Position numbers and translations under genes: made by a program. Shown here one piece after another: positions 6,160 to 12,088 of a stretch of 12,088 nt of DNA. Source of the stretch: Thermoplasmata archaeon (GTDB lineage Archaea; Thermoplasmatota; Thermoplasmata; Thermoplasmatales; Thermoplasmataceae); contig JAKAUD010000115.1 in assembly GCA_021827885.1 (NCBI GenBank), positions 1 to 12,088 on the forward strand, read 5' to 3'. Every line of letters starts with the position of its first letter. Position 1 is the first letter of the stretch. The notes beneath the pieces were generated by a model that saw only the letters and a list, made by a program, of their open reading frames with translations, had not been told where the DNA came from and did not search any database.

Positions 6160-6462
6160 TATGAATGGAAATATAGATAAGGCAAAAAAAGTTGAATTTT
6201 TTTAGAAATAATTATATTAATTTGAAGATATTATTTATTGAGATTTGGATTAAAGCTGAGGAGACATGACCTATTTAGATCAACTGTAAAAGTGTGTAAA
6301 TGTTAAAAATTTAAAAAGGTCTTTACAGTTTTAACGACAGATGTTTACAAGGTTCATTTTCCCTAACATTTGCTGTTTATTAAACAATTTTACCAGAATT
6401 TTAACAACCTTATCCTTTGGATTTAAATGTTTTCACTCTTTAGACTCTGGGACATAAGTAGC
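6160..6462. other. AT-rich intergenic stretch with an inverted repeat
   Basis: No gene is supported on either strand. A perfect 9-bp inverted repeat, AACTGTAAA (6282-6290) and TTTACAGTT (6322-6330), is separated by 31 bases. The segment AAAAGTGTGTAAAT (6288-6301) loosely resembles the IS256 terminal repeats of this window (GAAAGTTGTGTA), so an old element end is possible. The part nearest 6463 is the downstream flank of the next transposase, and I could not match an inverted partner for it. Confidence 0.4.
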
Positions 6463-7242
6463 CTATCTGTTCACAAGCATCAGGTTGTGAAGCAGTCCCT
6501 TGCAGAATCCCGAGGTCTTAATCCGGTCTTTCCTCTTCTGGAATATCATGTGCCCTGTTGATCGTTTGTCGGCAGAGAATCCTGCTTCAGAGTTGCTTCT
6601 TCTGAAGTATTCTCTCAGGTATGCAATGGGATCATTCATGAACCTTCGGATTATCTCCCTCCAGCGCTTAGGTCCCCTTACTCTGGAATTCTTCTTCGGT
6701 ATGATGAATATCCTTGTGTCTTCTGAGAAATCATCAAGTATGCTCTGCCCTGAATAGTATCTGTCCAGCCTGATGCTTTCCAGATCTATTCTCAGACCGG
6801 CGATCATTTTAATTGCCTTCATGTATGCGTCCTTCTCTGATTTCATGGATACAGCATAGCCGATGTACATCCTTGTATTCAGGTCCATTAAGGCGAAGGA
6901 GTAGACGAACTGTCCCTTCTTAACGGATTCTCCGATCTTCTCCCTGATGGATCTGTAATGCTTCATTACAGTGAGGCAGTAGCCTGTCCCGTCGCCCACG
7001 GCGTCACATTTACCCACATCCTTTTTCCTCAGGGTCTCAACGAAGAGATTGTTCAGTATCATGATCACAAGGGGACCGGAATACAACCTTTCAACAGTCT
7101 TGTATGAGATTATCCTGTCAATTCCAAACAGCGGCAGCTCATATGCCATCCTGCGGTTGCTGAGCTTCATTATCTCCCTTACCAGGATGATGAATGCTTT
7201 CTCTTTAGCATTCAGCAGCGATGGTCGGCCGAATTCATCCAT
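6463..7242 (-). CDS. DDE transposase (IS4/IS5-like superfamily), apparently intact
   Basis: The 259-residue product has the acidic triad of a DDE transposase: D84 in DGTGY (or D80), D160 in IRLDRYYSG, and E219 in RRSNSEAGFSADKR. The end LLHNLMLVNR resembles the usual C-terminus of IS4/IS5-type enzymes. Such enzymes cut and join element ends by the RNase H-fold mechanism. The frame opens at ATG 7242, with an in-frame TAA two codons upstream, and has no internal stop. It is the only uninterrupted transposase in the window, but it is short for the superfamily, so an N-terminal DNA-binding part may be lost. I could not find matching terminal inverted repeats on both sides. I cannot name the exact IS family; ISNCY-type groups are an alternative. 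Confidence 0.75.
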   Translation of the reverse strand: MDEFGRPSLLNAKEKAFIILVREIMKLSNRRMAYELPLFGIDRIISYKTVERLYSGPLVIMILNNLFVETLRKKDVGKCDAVGDGTGYCLTVMKHYRSIREKIGESVKKGQFVYSFALMDLNTRMYIGYAVSMKSEKDAYMKAIKMIAGLRIDLESIRLDRYYSGQSILDDFSEDTRIFIIPKKNSRVRGPKRWREIIRRFMNDPIAYLREYFRRSNSEAGFSADKRSTGHMIFQKRKDRIKTSGFCKGLLHNLMLVNR

Positions 7243-7254
7243 TGATTATCCTCG

Positions 7255-7422
7255 GTGAGGATCAGGAGGAAGCTCCTAGATGATCTGGCATTCAGGGAAA
7301 GATTCGAGAAGAAAGAAGTTGAGATGACACTAGATGAGAACTGAAGAGAAGTGTTCCAATTCTTGGTGGAGCAGATCAACTCCATTTCAGAATGGAAAGA
7401 GAAGCCTTATTTTCCTACCTAA
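7255..7422 (+). pseudogene. Unrecognised gene remnant overlapping the GT2 3' end
   Basis: From GTG 7255 the frame is highly charged and helical (RRKLLDDLAFRERFEKKEVE). It hits TGA at 7342-7344, exactly where a single change from TGG would continue the frame, and then stays open (REVFQFLVEQINSISEWKEK) to TAA 7420-7422. The last 36 bases are antisense to the end of the GT2 glycosyltransferase gene. I do not recognise it; it may belong to an old insertion element. The support is composition and continuity only. Confidence 0.25.
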
Positions 7423-8418
7423 ACTCATAGATACTATGAAAACTGGGAAAAAGGCAAGAGAGGATGCAATGGATTTATAATTGAAGGAACGGCTTCTATA
7501 AACAGAAAATGAGGAATGTTGGCGGTAAAGGTTGTTAAGCAAATTATACGTTGCTGCTATTACTTCACTTTTTGATTCCCCCAACATTGCTAGTTTAAGC
7601 CTTTCCAAATCATGCCAGAGATCAAAGAATTTTGAAAACCCCACGTCAACGAATCTAAAATAACTGCTTATATTTTCAATATCTTTTATTATTTTTCTAT
7701 GTATAGGTAATAACTTTGGAATCAAATTCTCTCTTTGCCTGACAAGACTGATATTTTCATCATGCAACCTGTAGTGCGTAAGAATCTCCGGTAAAGAAGC
7801 TATGCATCTTCTTTTATAAATTGCAAATGTAACAAATAATATGTCCACCAAGAATGATATTTTCCTCGAAATATCCATTATATCTATGATGAGGTCACGA
7901 GAGAAACTTATTCGACTACTGTTAAATAGCATATTTAGCTTTATTATTATTAGGTCAAAATCGTACTCGGGATACCTCCAGAGGCTATGTCCCAATTCTC
8001 TCTGTAGTTTTCTCTCCGACCTCCCGAAATCTGTCAGAAATGGTTGGCAGTTTTTATCCACGACATCATATGAGTTCACAGTAACAGCTAAATCAGGATT
8101 CGATAAGTACTCTCTTGAAAGGATTGTAAGCTTGTTCGGTGCGAAAAGGTCATCATCATCTAGAAGTGTGATAATGTCGCCGTTGCATTTGGAAAGCGCG
8201 ACACACAAAGATTTGCCTTGATCCGTAGTATCGGAAAATATGGTCTCAACTTGCGAGGTTTTAAGAAAATTATCAATATCTTTATCATAGAATGCCTTTA
8301 CAACAATTACCTGAATCAACTCCTTAGGGTAGTCCTGTTCTAAAGCTGTTTTTACGGCATCCATTAGATATGCCTTCCTTTTGTAAGCAATAACAACTAT
8401 AGAAAATCTAAGATTCAC
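7387..8418 (-). CDS. Glycosyltransferase family 2 (GT-A fold)
   Basis: The 343-residue protein starts with the GT2 signature strand FSIVVIAYKR (residues 5-14). It has DQGKS at 66-70 and the metal/nucleotide-sugar-binding acidic cluster LLDDDDLF at 85-92 (DXD). YRLHDENISL at 216-225 is the RxHxxN-like acceptor-side motif. GT2 enzymes transfer sugars with inversion, normally in the cytosol onto lipid or glycan acceptors. Near the C-end, residues 317-333 are hydrophobic and followed by GRKIRLL, which could anchor the enzyme to the membrane. The start is GTG 8418, about 27 bases after a TATA-like box and a few bases after GGTGAG. The gene is AT-rich compared with adjacent transposases. Its last codons overlap an opposite-strand remnant, so the native C-terminus might be altered. 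Donor and acceptor are unknown. Confidence 0.9.
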   Translation of the reverse strand: MNLRFSIVVIAYKRKAYLMDAVKTALEQDYPKELIQVIVVKAFYDKDIDNFLKTSQVETIFSDTTDQGKSLCVALSKCNGDIITLLDDDDLFAPNKLTILSREYLSNPDLAVTVNSYDVVDKNCQPFLTDFGRSERKLQRELGHSLWRYPEYDFDLIIIKLNMLFNSSRISFSRDLIIDIMDISRKISFLVDILFVTFAIYKRRCIASLPEILTHYRLHDENISLVRQRENLIPKLLPIHRKIIKDIENISSYFRFVDVGFSKFFDLWHDLERLKLAMLGESKSEVIAATYNLLNNLYRQHSSFSVYRSRSFNYKSIASSLAFFPVFIVSMSLGRKIRLLFPF

Positions 8419-8440
8419 TGCTCACCGATAAAATTTATGT

Positions 8441-8452
8441 AATTATATTTAT
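8441..8452 (-). promoter_or_regulatory. Candidate TATA box for the GT2 gene
   Basis: The minus strand reads TAAATATAATT, centred about 27 bases before GTG 8418, which is the canonical archaeal distance to a transcription start at the GTG itself. GGTGAG (8422-8427) could act as a ribosome binding site if transcription begins slightly earlier. Confidence 0.5.
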
Positions 8453-8474
8453 CCTAATCACTACACATAGCGTC

Positions 8475-8488
8475 TCGAAAGTTGTGTA
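8475..8488. repeat. IS256 copy 2 terminal inverted repeat (transposase stop side)
   Basis: TCGAAAGTTGTGTA is the exact reverse complement of TACACAACTTTCGA at 10415-10428. It lies two bases beyond the stop codon of the IS256 C-terminal fragment, as expected for this family. No matching 8-9 base target duplication flanks the two repeats. Confidence 0.7.
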
Positions 8489-8489
8489 T

Positions 8490-8947
8490 TTATAAAGGAT
8501 ACCTCTTCTGGAACATTTCCCTGACCCCATCCAAGCATTTATAGAATTCCCTCATCATTCTCTGTGACCATGCCTCATTGATCTCCGCCACTCTCAAATA
8601 TATTATTTTCATTGAAATCCTCTGATGGGAGAGAATCAATGATTTTGATTCTTCTTCGAATTTCTTTATTCATGCGTTCTATGAGATTCGTTGAATGGAT
8701 GGATCTCCTGATGGATTCAGGATAATCATAGTACCTGAGCAATTTGCCCAGGTTCTTCTCCATATCGTATACTGGCTTGGGGTACTTCAAAGACCATCAC
8801 CTCTTGAACGCATTGAACTGATCAACGGCACCTTCCCTTGAGATCTGAATCAATCTCATCCCTGTCCTGCACTTTTACATGGGATTCACATTTCCTGCTT
8901 GCATGTATGGTACAGGGCTGGAAATCAGCCCTTTGATATAGCTGCTT
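8490..8947 (-). pseudogene. IS256-family transposase, C-terminal fragment
   Basis: The minus strand encodes the part missing from the copy at 2503-3309. It reads KYPKPVYDMEKNLG, then the family end motif SIHSTNLIERMNKEIRRR with the catalytic Glu (LIER), and, after a one-base shift near 8615-8625, MKIIYLRVAEINEAWSQR to the stop at 8490-8492. Lesions include an in-frame TGA (near 8791-8794) where copy 1 has GAA. There is also a 23-base deletion near 8843 between two TCAAGGGA repeats that copy 1 still has. Homology to copy 1 ends near 8947. On the right it is joined, after about 19 unrelated bases, to an IS3 element. Copies 1 and 2 overlap in the region 2521-2690 versus 8806-8947 and are similar but clearly not identical, so they are separate old insertions. 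Confidence 0.82.
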
Positions 8948-8991
8948 GAAATGGGTCAAGCAATTCTGGACAAAATGCGAAATTAAATGTG

Positions 8992-9001
8992 AAAATATAA
9001 G
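8992..9001 (+). promoter_or_regulatory. Candidate TATA box of the IS3 element
   Basis: AAAATATAAG lies about 35 bases before the orfA ATG at 9032 and just inside the left inverted repeat. GAGGAG at 9023-9028 is a plausible ribosome binding site for that ATG. Confidence 0.4.
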
Positions 9002-9031
9002 TTCCTACCCATATATATGTTAGAGGAGAAA

Positions 9032-9351
9032 ATGTATAACGCTGAGGAAAAGTTGAAAATCGTGATGGAAGGCATGAACGGAACTATCTAAGTTGCAGAT
9101 CTCTTCAGGAAATATAATATCGGGACCGCAAGATTCTACTACAGAAAGGAACAGCTTACAAACAGTGCGCATGAGATATTTGAGAACAGTGGGAGAAAGA
9201 GAGATGAGAATCAGATAACGGCAGAAAAGGATCTTGAAATATCCAAGCTCAAGGACGTGATTGCAGAGATCACACAGGAGAATCTGGAGATCAAAAAACC
9301 TTGGAGAACGCTTGCAGAGGAGGGGAAAGACATGAAATCCATGTTCAATGA
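9032..9351 (+). pseudogene. IS3 OrfA (helix-turn-helix) remnant
   Basis: MYNAEEKLKIVMEGMNGTI then VADLFRKYNI and RFYYRKEQL is the standard OrfA DNA-binding domain, which recognises the element ends. TAA at 9089-9091 sits where a Ser codon is expected. Further on comes a charged coiled-coil-like part (KLKDVIAEITQENLEIKK). At the A6 run 9293-9298 a one-base shift gives TLENACRGG and a stop at 9349-9351, which is the normal OrfA end just overlapping orfB. Without that shift the frame runs straight into orfB. Confidence 0.65.
9316..9325 (+). promoter_or_regulatory. Shine-Dalgarno sequence of IS3 orfB
   Basis: AGAGGAGGGG lies six bases before ATG 9332 (MKSMFND...). It gives orfB its own ribosome entry, inside the end of orfA, and decides the orfB start. 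Confidence 0.5.
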
Positions 9352-10289
9352 CATCCACAGAACAATAACGAACGCAGTGGAAAGGGCAGAATATTCCATA
9401 ACCCAAGTTCTGGAACACTTGAGATATCCAGGCCCAGCTACTATTCCCAGATGGATTTCTCACACTTCCTGGATGGAGGGTTCAATCCCTTCTCTGCAGG
9501 AGATGAGGAATGGACTGTGTTGGGATTCAAGCACCGGAACCCGGCGATGTCCTTCAGGGAGATCGCCTATACCCTGATCGATGAGGATATTGCATATTTC
9601 TCCCCTTCAACTGTGTACAGGATACTGAAAAAATACGATCTCATAACGCCATGGAACCGTGGGACATGGGCATCAACCAGGCCTGAACATGCAAAATCAC
9701 CTGATGAACGCTGGCAGACGGATATCATGTATGTCAAAATAAGGGGGAGATTTTTCTACCTCCTCATTTTCATTGACGAATACAGCAGATACATAAAACA
9801 CCGTGCTCTCCTGACGTCCAAGGATGCCGATTCAGTGTCACTGGAGGCACAGGCAGCAATAAACATTCTCACGAGGGATTCATTGGCAGAACCTCTTAAA
9901 CGGGGGACAACGGATCATTGTTCATTGCAATGGAGTTCAAATTAACGCTGAAGGCAAACAACCTGACACAGAAACTCAGCAGACCTCATACACCGGAGCA
10001 GAACAGAATAATTGAGAGATCCAGCAAGACCATAAGGGAAGCACTTGTTCCCATCATCCTGGTGGATTACGATCAGGTCAAATCAGAGATGTCAAGGATC
10101 ATTGAACACTACAACAACCACAGGAGACATTCGTCATTGCAATACCTTATGCTGGTGCAGTACTACAGGGGAGAACTGGAGGTCCTCCTAGCAGTAAGGG
10201 AGGCAAAGATTGAGAACTCAAAGCTATTGAGAAGGGAAAGAAATATGAAAGAACGAAAGGGAGGTGAAACGGCAGGGACCTTCTCATGA
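9332..10289 (+). pseudogene. IS3 OrfB transposase (DDE), frameshifted
   Basis: The product starts MKSMFNDIHRTITNAVERAEY. After a one-base loss near 9424 it continues SRPSYYSQMDFSHF, SFREIAYTLIDED and the catalytic domain. After another shift near 9896-9906 it reads DNGSLFIAMEFKL to the end. The triad is all present, though split over frames: D in RWQTDIMYVK, D in DNGS (from 9906), and E in IIERSSKTI. The last part, HYNNHRRHSSLQYLMLVQYY, is typical of the IS3 C-terminus. OrfB carries out cleavage and joining of element ends, usually together with OrfA. With two frameshifts the gene is inactive unless bypassed. Confidence 0.75.
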
Positions 10290-10309
10290 TTCTTTTCGCT
10301 ATTTGTCCA

Positions 10310-10414
10310 GAAGTCCGCGAAACACTACAGTAACGCAGATCCTTGTGGGGATTCTGTAAATGCGTAGATGAGATTAGAGAAGTATTCTAAGTCCAAGAGA
10401 GGCGTCATTAAATT
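10310..10414. other. Short stretch between the IS3 and IS256 ends
   Basis: This ~105-base piece separates the IS3 right repeat from the IS256 left repeat. On the minus strand it holds a 27-codon frame (10325-10408, starting MTPLLDLEYFS) that begins soon after the IS256 repeat. It does not resemble the N-terminus of the IS256 transposase copy at 2503-3309. It may be the start of another element or chance. I support no gene here. Confidence 0.35.
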
Positions 10415-10428
10415 TACACAACTTTCGA
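10415..10428. repeat. IS256 copy 2 terminal inverted repeat (transposase start side)
   Basis: TACACAACTTTCGA is the perfect inverted partner of 8475-8488. It has the same orientation as the copy 1 repeat at 3399-3420, as expected for a transposase on the minus strand. This places the outer edges of the second IS256 insertion around the nested IS3 element. Confidence 0.65.
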
Positions 10429-10435
10429 AAGGGCG

Positions 10436-10455
10436 CCCTACCTGTGGAGGTAGGG
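10436..10455. repeat. Strong hairpin, possible IS200/IS605-type foot or gene end
   Basis: CCCTACC-TGTGGA-GGTAGGG forms a perfect 7-bp stem with a 6-base loop. It lies 35 bases past the stop codon of the membrane protein gene and 7 bases from the IS256 repeat. A second perfect palindrome, TAGCGCGCTA, is at 10470-10479. On the plus strand the hairpin is followed by TTTGAAATTT; on the gene's own strand no T-run follows, so it is a weak terminator candidate. Subterminal hairpins of this style also mark ends of IS200/IS605 elements, but no tnpA or tnpB is present. Confidence 0.4.
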
Positions 10456-10489
10456 TTTGAAATTTATATTAGCGCGCTATTTGTCACTT

Positions 10490-12088
10490 CTAGCTGGATA
10501 AGGTACTAACAATGGTGTAGTCAGGGGTACCGATAAATGTAAAGTTACTGGGCCGCGTGATTGTAATTGCTAAGCCTATGTAGTAAGAGTCAAAATTCCT
10601 TATCATAAGATGCCCAGAAAATGTAAGGTCATTGTTGGAAGAAACCGATTCAAAAAAACTATAATTTGAAATAGACGAAATACAACCGCTCCCTAGTAAT
10701 GAAAGTTCTCCAGAGACAATCATATTGGTAAACGTAGAGTTTGATGAGACCTTCTGACTAAAGGTTATGTTATACGACCCGGGAGAAAGTTCAGTGGATT
10801 CAGTTGAAAAAGAGAGGTTTGTATACGATGGTGATCTTTTAGCATAAAAACTGCTCATGCCAATGAATGTTTCTTTGGAGAACATTACTGGTGATCCCAC
10901 GAAATGAAATTTATAGATTTCAACATTTCCTAACCTTACGTAAAGCCCGTATGAAACATTGTTAGCAAACTGATTTCCAAGCGAGGAAGAAAAGCCGGAA
11001 TAAGGGGCCTGAAATCCACCCTGCGAATATGGGGCAAACACCGCATACTGTACCTGTTGATTGTTATAGTAACCAGAAAAATATAATTGCTGTCTGTTAT
11101 CCAGTTGCACTATACCGTTCTGAACAAGTACGGATGCATTCATCGGAATTAGGCTAAACGCATTTGTGAGGTTTTTTTCTAAGGGTGTAACTGTGGTTTT
11201 ATTATTTATATTTCCGGACTGAAAGTTTCCCACGCTAAATGGAGAAAGGAGGGCAAATGAAACCAGACTCGAAACTATTAATACTATCGCGATTTTTTTC
11301 GCTGCCATCGGGTTATGGAATATACTTCTGAAGACATGAATAAGTGATATGAAAAGAAACCCCGCAAATAAGTAGGGATATTGTTGCGTCAATGTATCAT
11401 AGTAAATCGTCTGATTCGAATACCATGAAAGAAGGAAATAAACCAGTATTGGGAATGAGTAAATGCTTAAAAATGGCAGATAGAGAAGAGGTTCCATGAC
11501 TGTGTTCAAGAAATAGAGTTTTGTCGAGAAATTTTCGGTTATGGAACGGAAAATGGATTCACTGGAAGAACTTAAGGTGGTTGATAAGTTACCAAGTCTA
11601 CTAGCCGCAAACAAAGTACTTATTCCATACACTTTTATGCTCATTAAGAAGAACAGAGTGGGGATAATGAAAAACATAAGGTGCCACACTTGACCTTTAG
11701 CAATTGTTAAATTGATGTGAATCACTGTCTTACCATGGGATTTGAGTAGATTTTTTATAAATATAAGTAATTTACTTAGGTATGGCAATGCAAAAAGAGC
11801 AACCAAAATAACTGGTGCCAAGGGATTAGTTATCGATGCTAACACAATAAATACTGCGGTCATCACATTTCTATTTTTAATATAAAAATAATAAGCTATT
11901 AGTAGCAAGGGCTCAAAGAAAACCATAAGATTCCCGCCTTGAGTCATGAAACCATAAGTAGAAGGGTAAAGAAAGTAAACGATTTCTATAATCATTGAAA
12001 ATAGGAGGTTACCTGTTAGCTGTTTTGATATGTAAAAGACCGCACACCCCCCTATTGCGATAAGTATAATTTGATCGAAAAGAAGAGT
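10490..12088 (-). CDS. DUF2079-like multi-pass membrane protein, start outside window
   Basis: The frame stays open to the right edge, so at least 532 residues are encoded and the true start is beyond 12088; the ATG at 11995 is internal. About eight hydrophobic segments occupy the first ~280 visible residues, with LYPSTYGFMTQGGNLMVFFEPLLL resembling the LYPP...H..FEPLL part of DUF2079 proteins, which are distantly related to GT-C-type membrane glycosyltransferases. The last ~250 residues are polar, rich in Ser, Asn and Tyr, and probably lie outside the cell. They carry nine N-X-S/T sequons (for example NKT, NLT, NAS, NVS, NIT, NST). The gene has its own AT-rich composition like the glycosyltransferases. 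Function is unknown; the family match is from pattern only, and the active-site acids of GT-C enzymes would lie in the missing N-terminus. Confidence 0.75.
   Translation of the reverse strand, partial: TLLFDQIILIAIGGCAVFYISKQLTGNLLFSMIIEIVYFLYPSTYGFMTQGGNLMVFFEPLLLIAYYFYIKNRNVMTAVFIVLASITNPLAPVILVALFALPYLSKLLIFIKNLLKSHGKTVIHINLTIAKGQVWHLMFFIIPTLFFLMSIKVYGISTLFAASRLGNLSTTLSSSSESIFRSITENFSTKLYFLNTVMEPLLYLPFLSIYSFPILVYFLLSWYSNQTIYYDTLTQQYPYLFAGFLFISLIHVFRSIFHNPMAAKKIAIVLIVSSLVSFALLSPFSVGNFQSGNINNKTTVTPLEKNLTNAFSLIPMNASVLVQNGIVQLDNRQQLYFSGYYNNQQVQYAVFAPYSQGGFQAPYSGFSSSLGNQFANNVSYGLYVRLGNVEIYKFHFVGSPVMFSKETFIGMSSFYAKRSPSYTNLSFSTESTELSPGSYNITFSQKVSSNSTFTNMIVSGELSLLGSGCISSISNYSFFESVSSNNDLTFSGHLMIRNFDSYYIGLAITITRPSNFTFIGTPDYTIVSTLSS

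Larger units (their letters stand above)
8967..10309 (+). mobile_element. IS3-family element, decayed
   Basis: The ends are inverted repeats: TGGACAAAATGCGAAA at 8967-8982, and TTTCGCTATTTGTCCA at 10294-10309. The 1343-base length is normal for IS3. Inside are an orfA-like and an orfB-like reading frame in the usual order, both damaged. No direct target duplication flanks the ends. The outer neighbours are pieces of an IS256 element, so the IS3 copy probably inserted into it and the junctions were later deleted or rearranged. Confidence 0.75.

Noticed and set aside
2503..8947. Composite transposon made by the two IS256 copies carrying the glycosyltransferases
   Set aside because: Both copies are truncated and visibly diverged, and copy 1 lacks its outer terminal repeat on the transposase-stop side. 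Nothing shows that they moved as a unit.
9020..9463. A 147-codon minus-strand frame rich in Cys and Phe
   Set aside because: It is antisense to the IS3 OrfA/OrfB region, whose plus-strand motifs are clear.
1..12088. tRNA, rRNA, CRISPR array or defence system
   Set aside because: No cloverleaf with CCA-side motifs, no regularly spaced direct repeats and no defence-type proteins were seen on either strand.

Overview
The window looks archaeal and most resembles an accessory region of a Thermoplasmatales-type genome (inference). Arginine is mostly AGG/AGA and isoleucine often ATA. Three genes have TATA-like boxes about 22-31 bases upstream of starts that have little or no leader, and two of those starts are GTG. 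The other residents are archaeal-style insertion sequences and a DUF2079-like membrane protein.

Layout. The left edge (2-199, +) is the C-terminal tail of a transposase running off the window. It meets head-to-tail the first of three AT-rich glycosyltransferase genes, all on the minus strand: a GT4 enzyme (207-1373), a second GT4 enzyme (3501-4604) and a GT2 enzyme (7387-8418). Everything between them is insertion-sequence debris. At 1634-3420 lies a gene tail cut by an IS21-family end, an IS110-family 5' part with a structured non-coding leader, and a truncated IS256 transposase. At 4805-6159 lies a second IS110-family transposase with one stop and several frameshifts, its own structured leader, and a 50-residue unknown ORF. 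At 6463-7242 lies the only transposase in the window that reads uninterrupted from start to stop. At 8475-10428 a second IS256 copy, reduced to its C-terminal part and its terminal repeats, surrounds a decayed IS3-family element (8967-10309). The right edge (10490-12088, -) is a multi-pass membrane protein with a sequon-rich C-terminal domain, whose start lies outside the window.

Working picture. The glycosyltransferases plausibly belong to a cell-surface glycan pathway that was repeatedly hit by transposons. The DUF2079-like protein carries nine N-X-S/T sequons in its last ~250 residues and would be a natural glycosylation substrate, but that link is inference. I see no tRNA, rRNA, CRISPR array or replication origin. 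The most interesting items are the two structured leaders directly upstream of IS110-family transposases, which are candidates for bridge (seek) RNAs.
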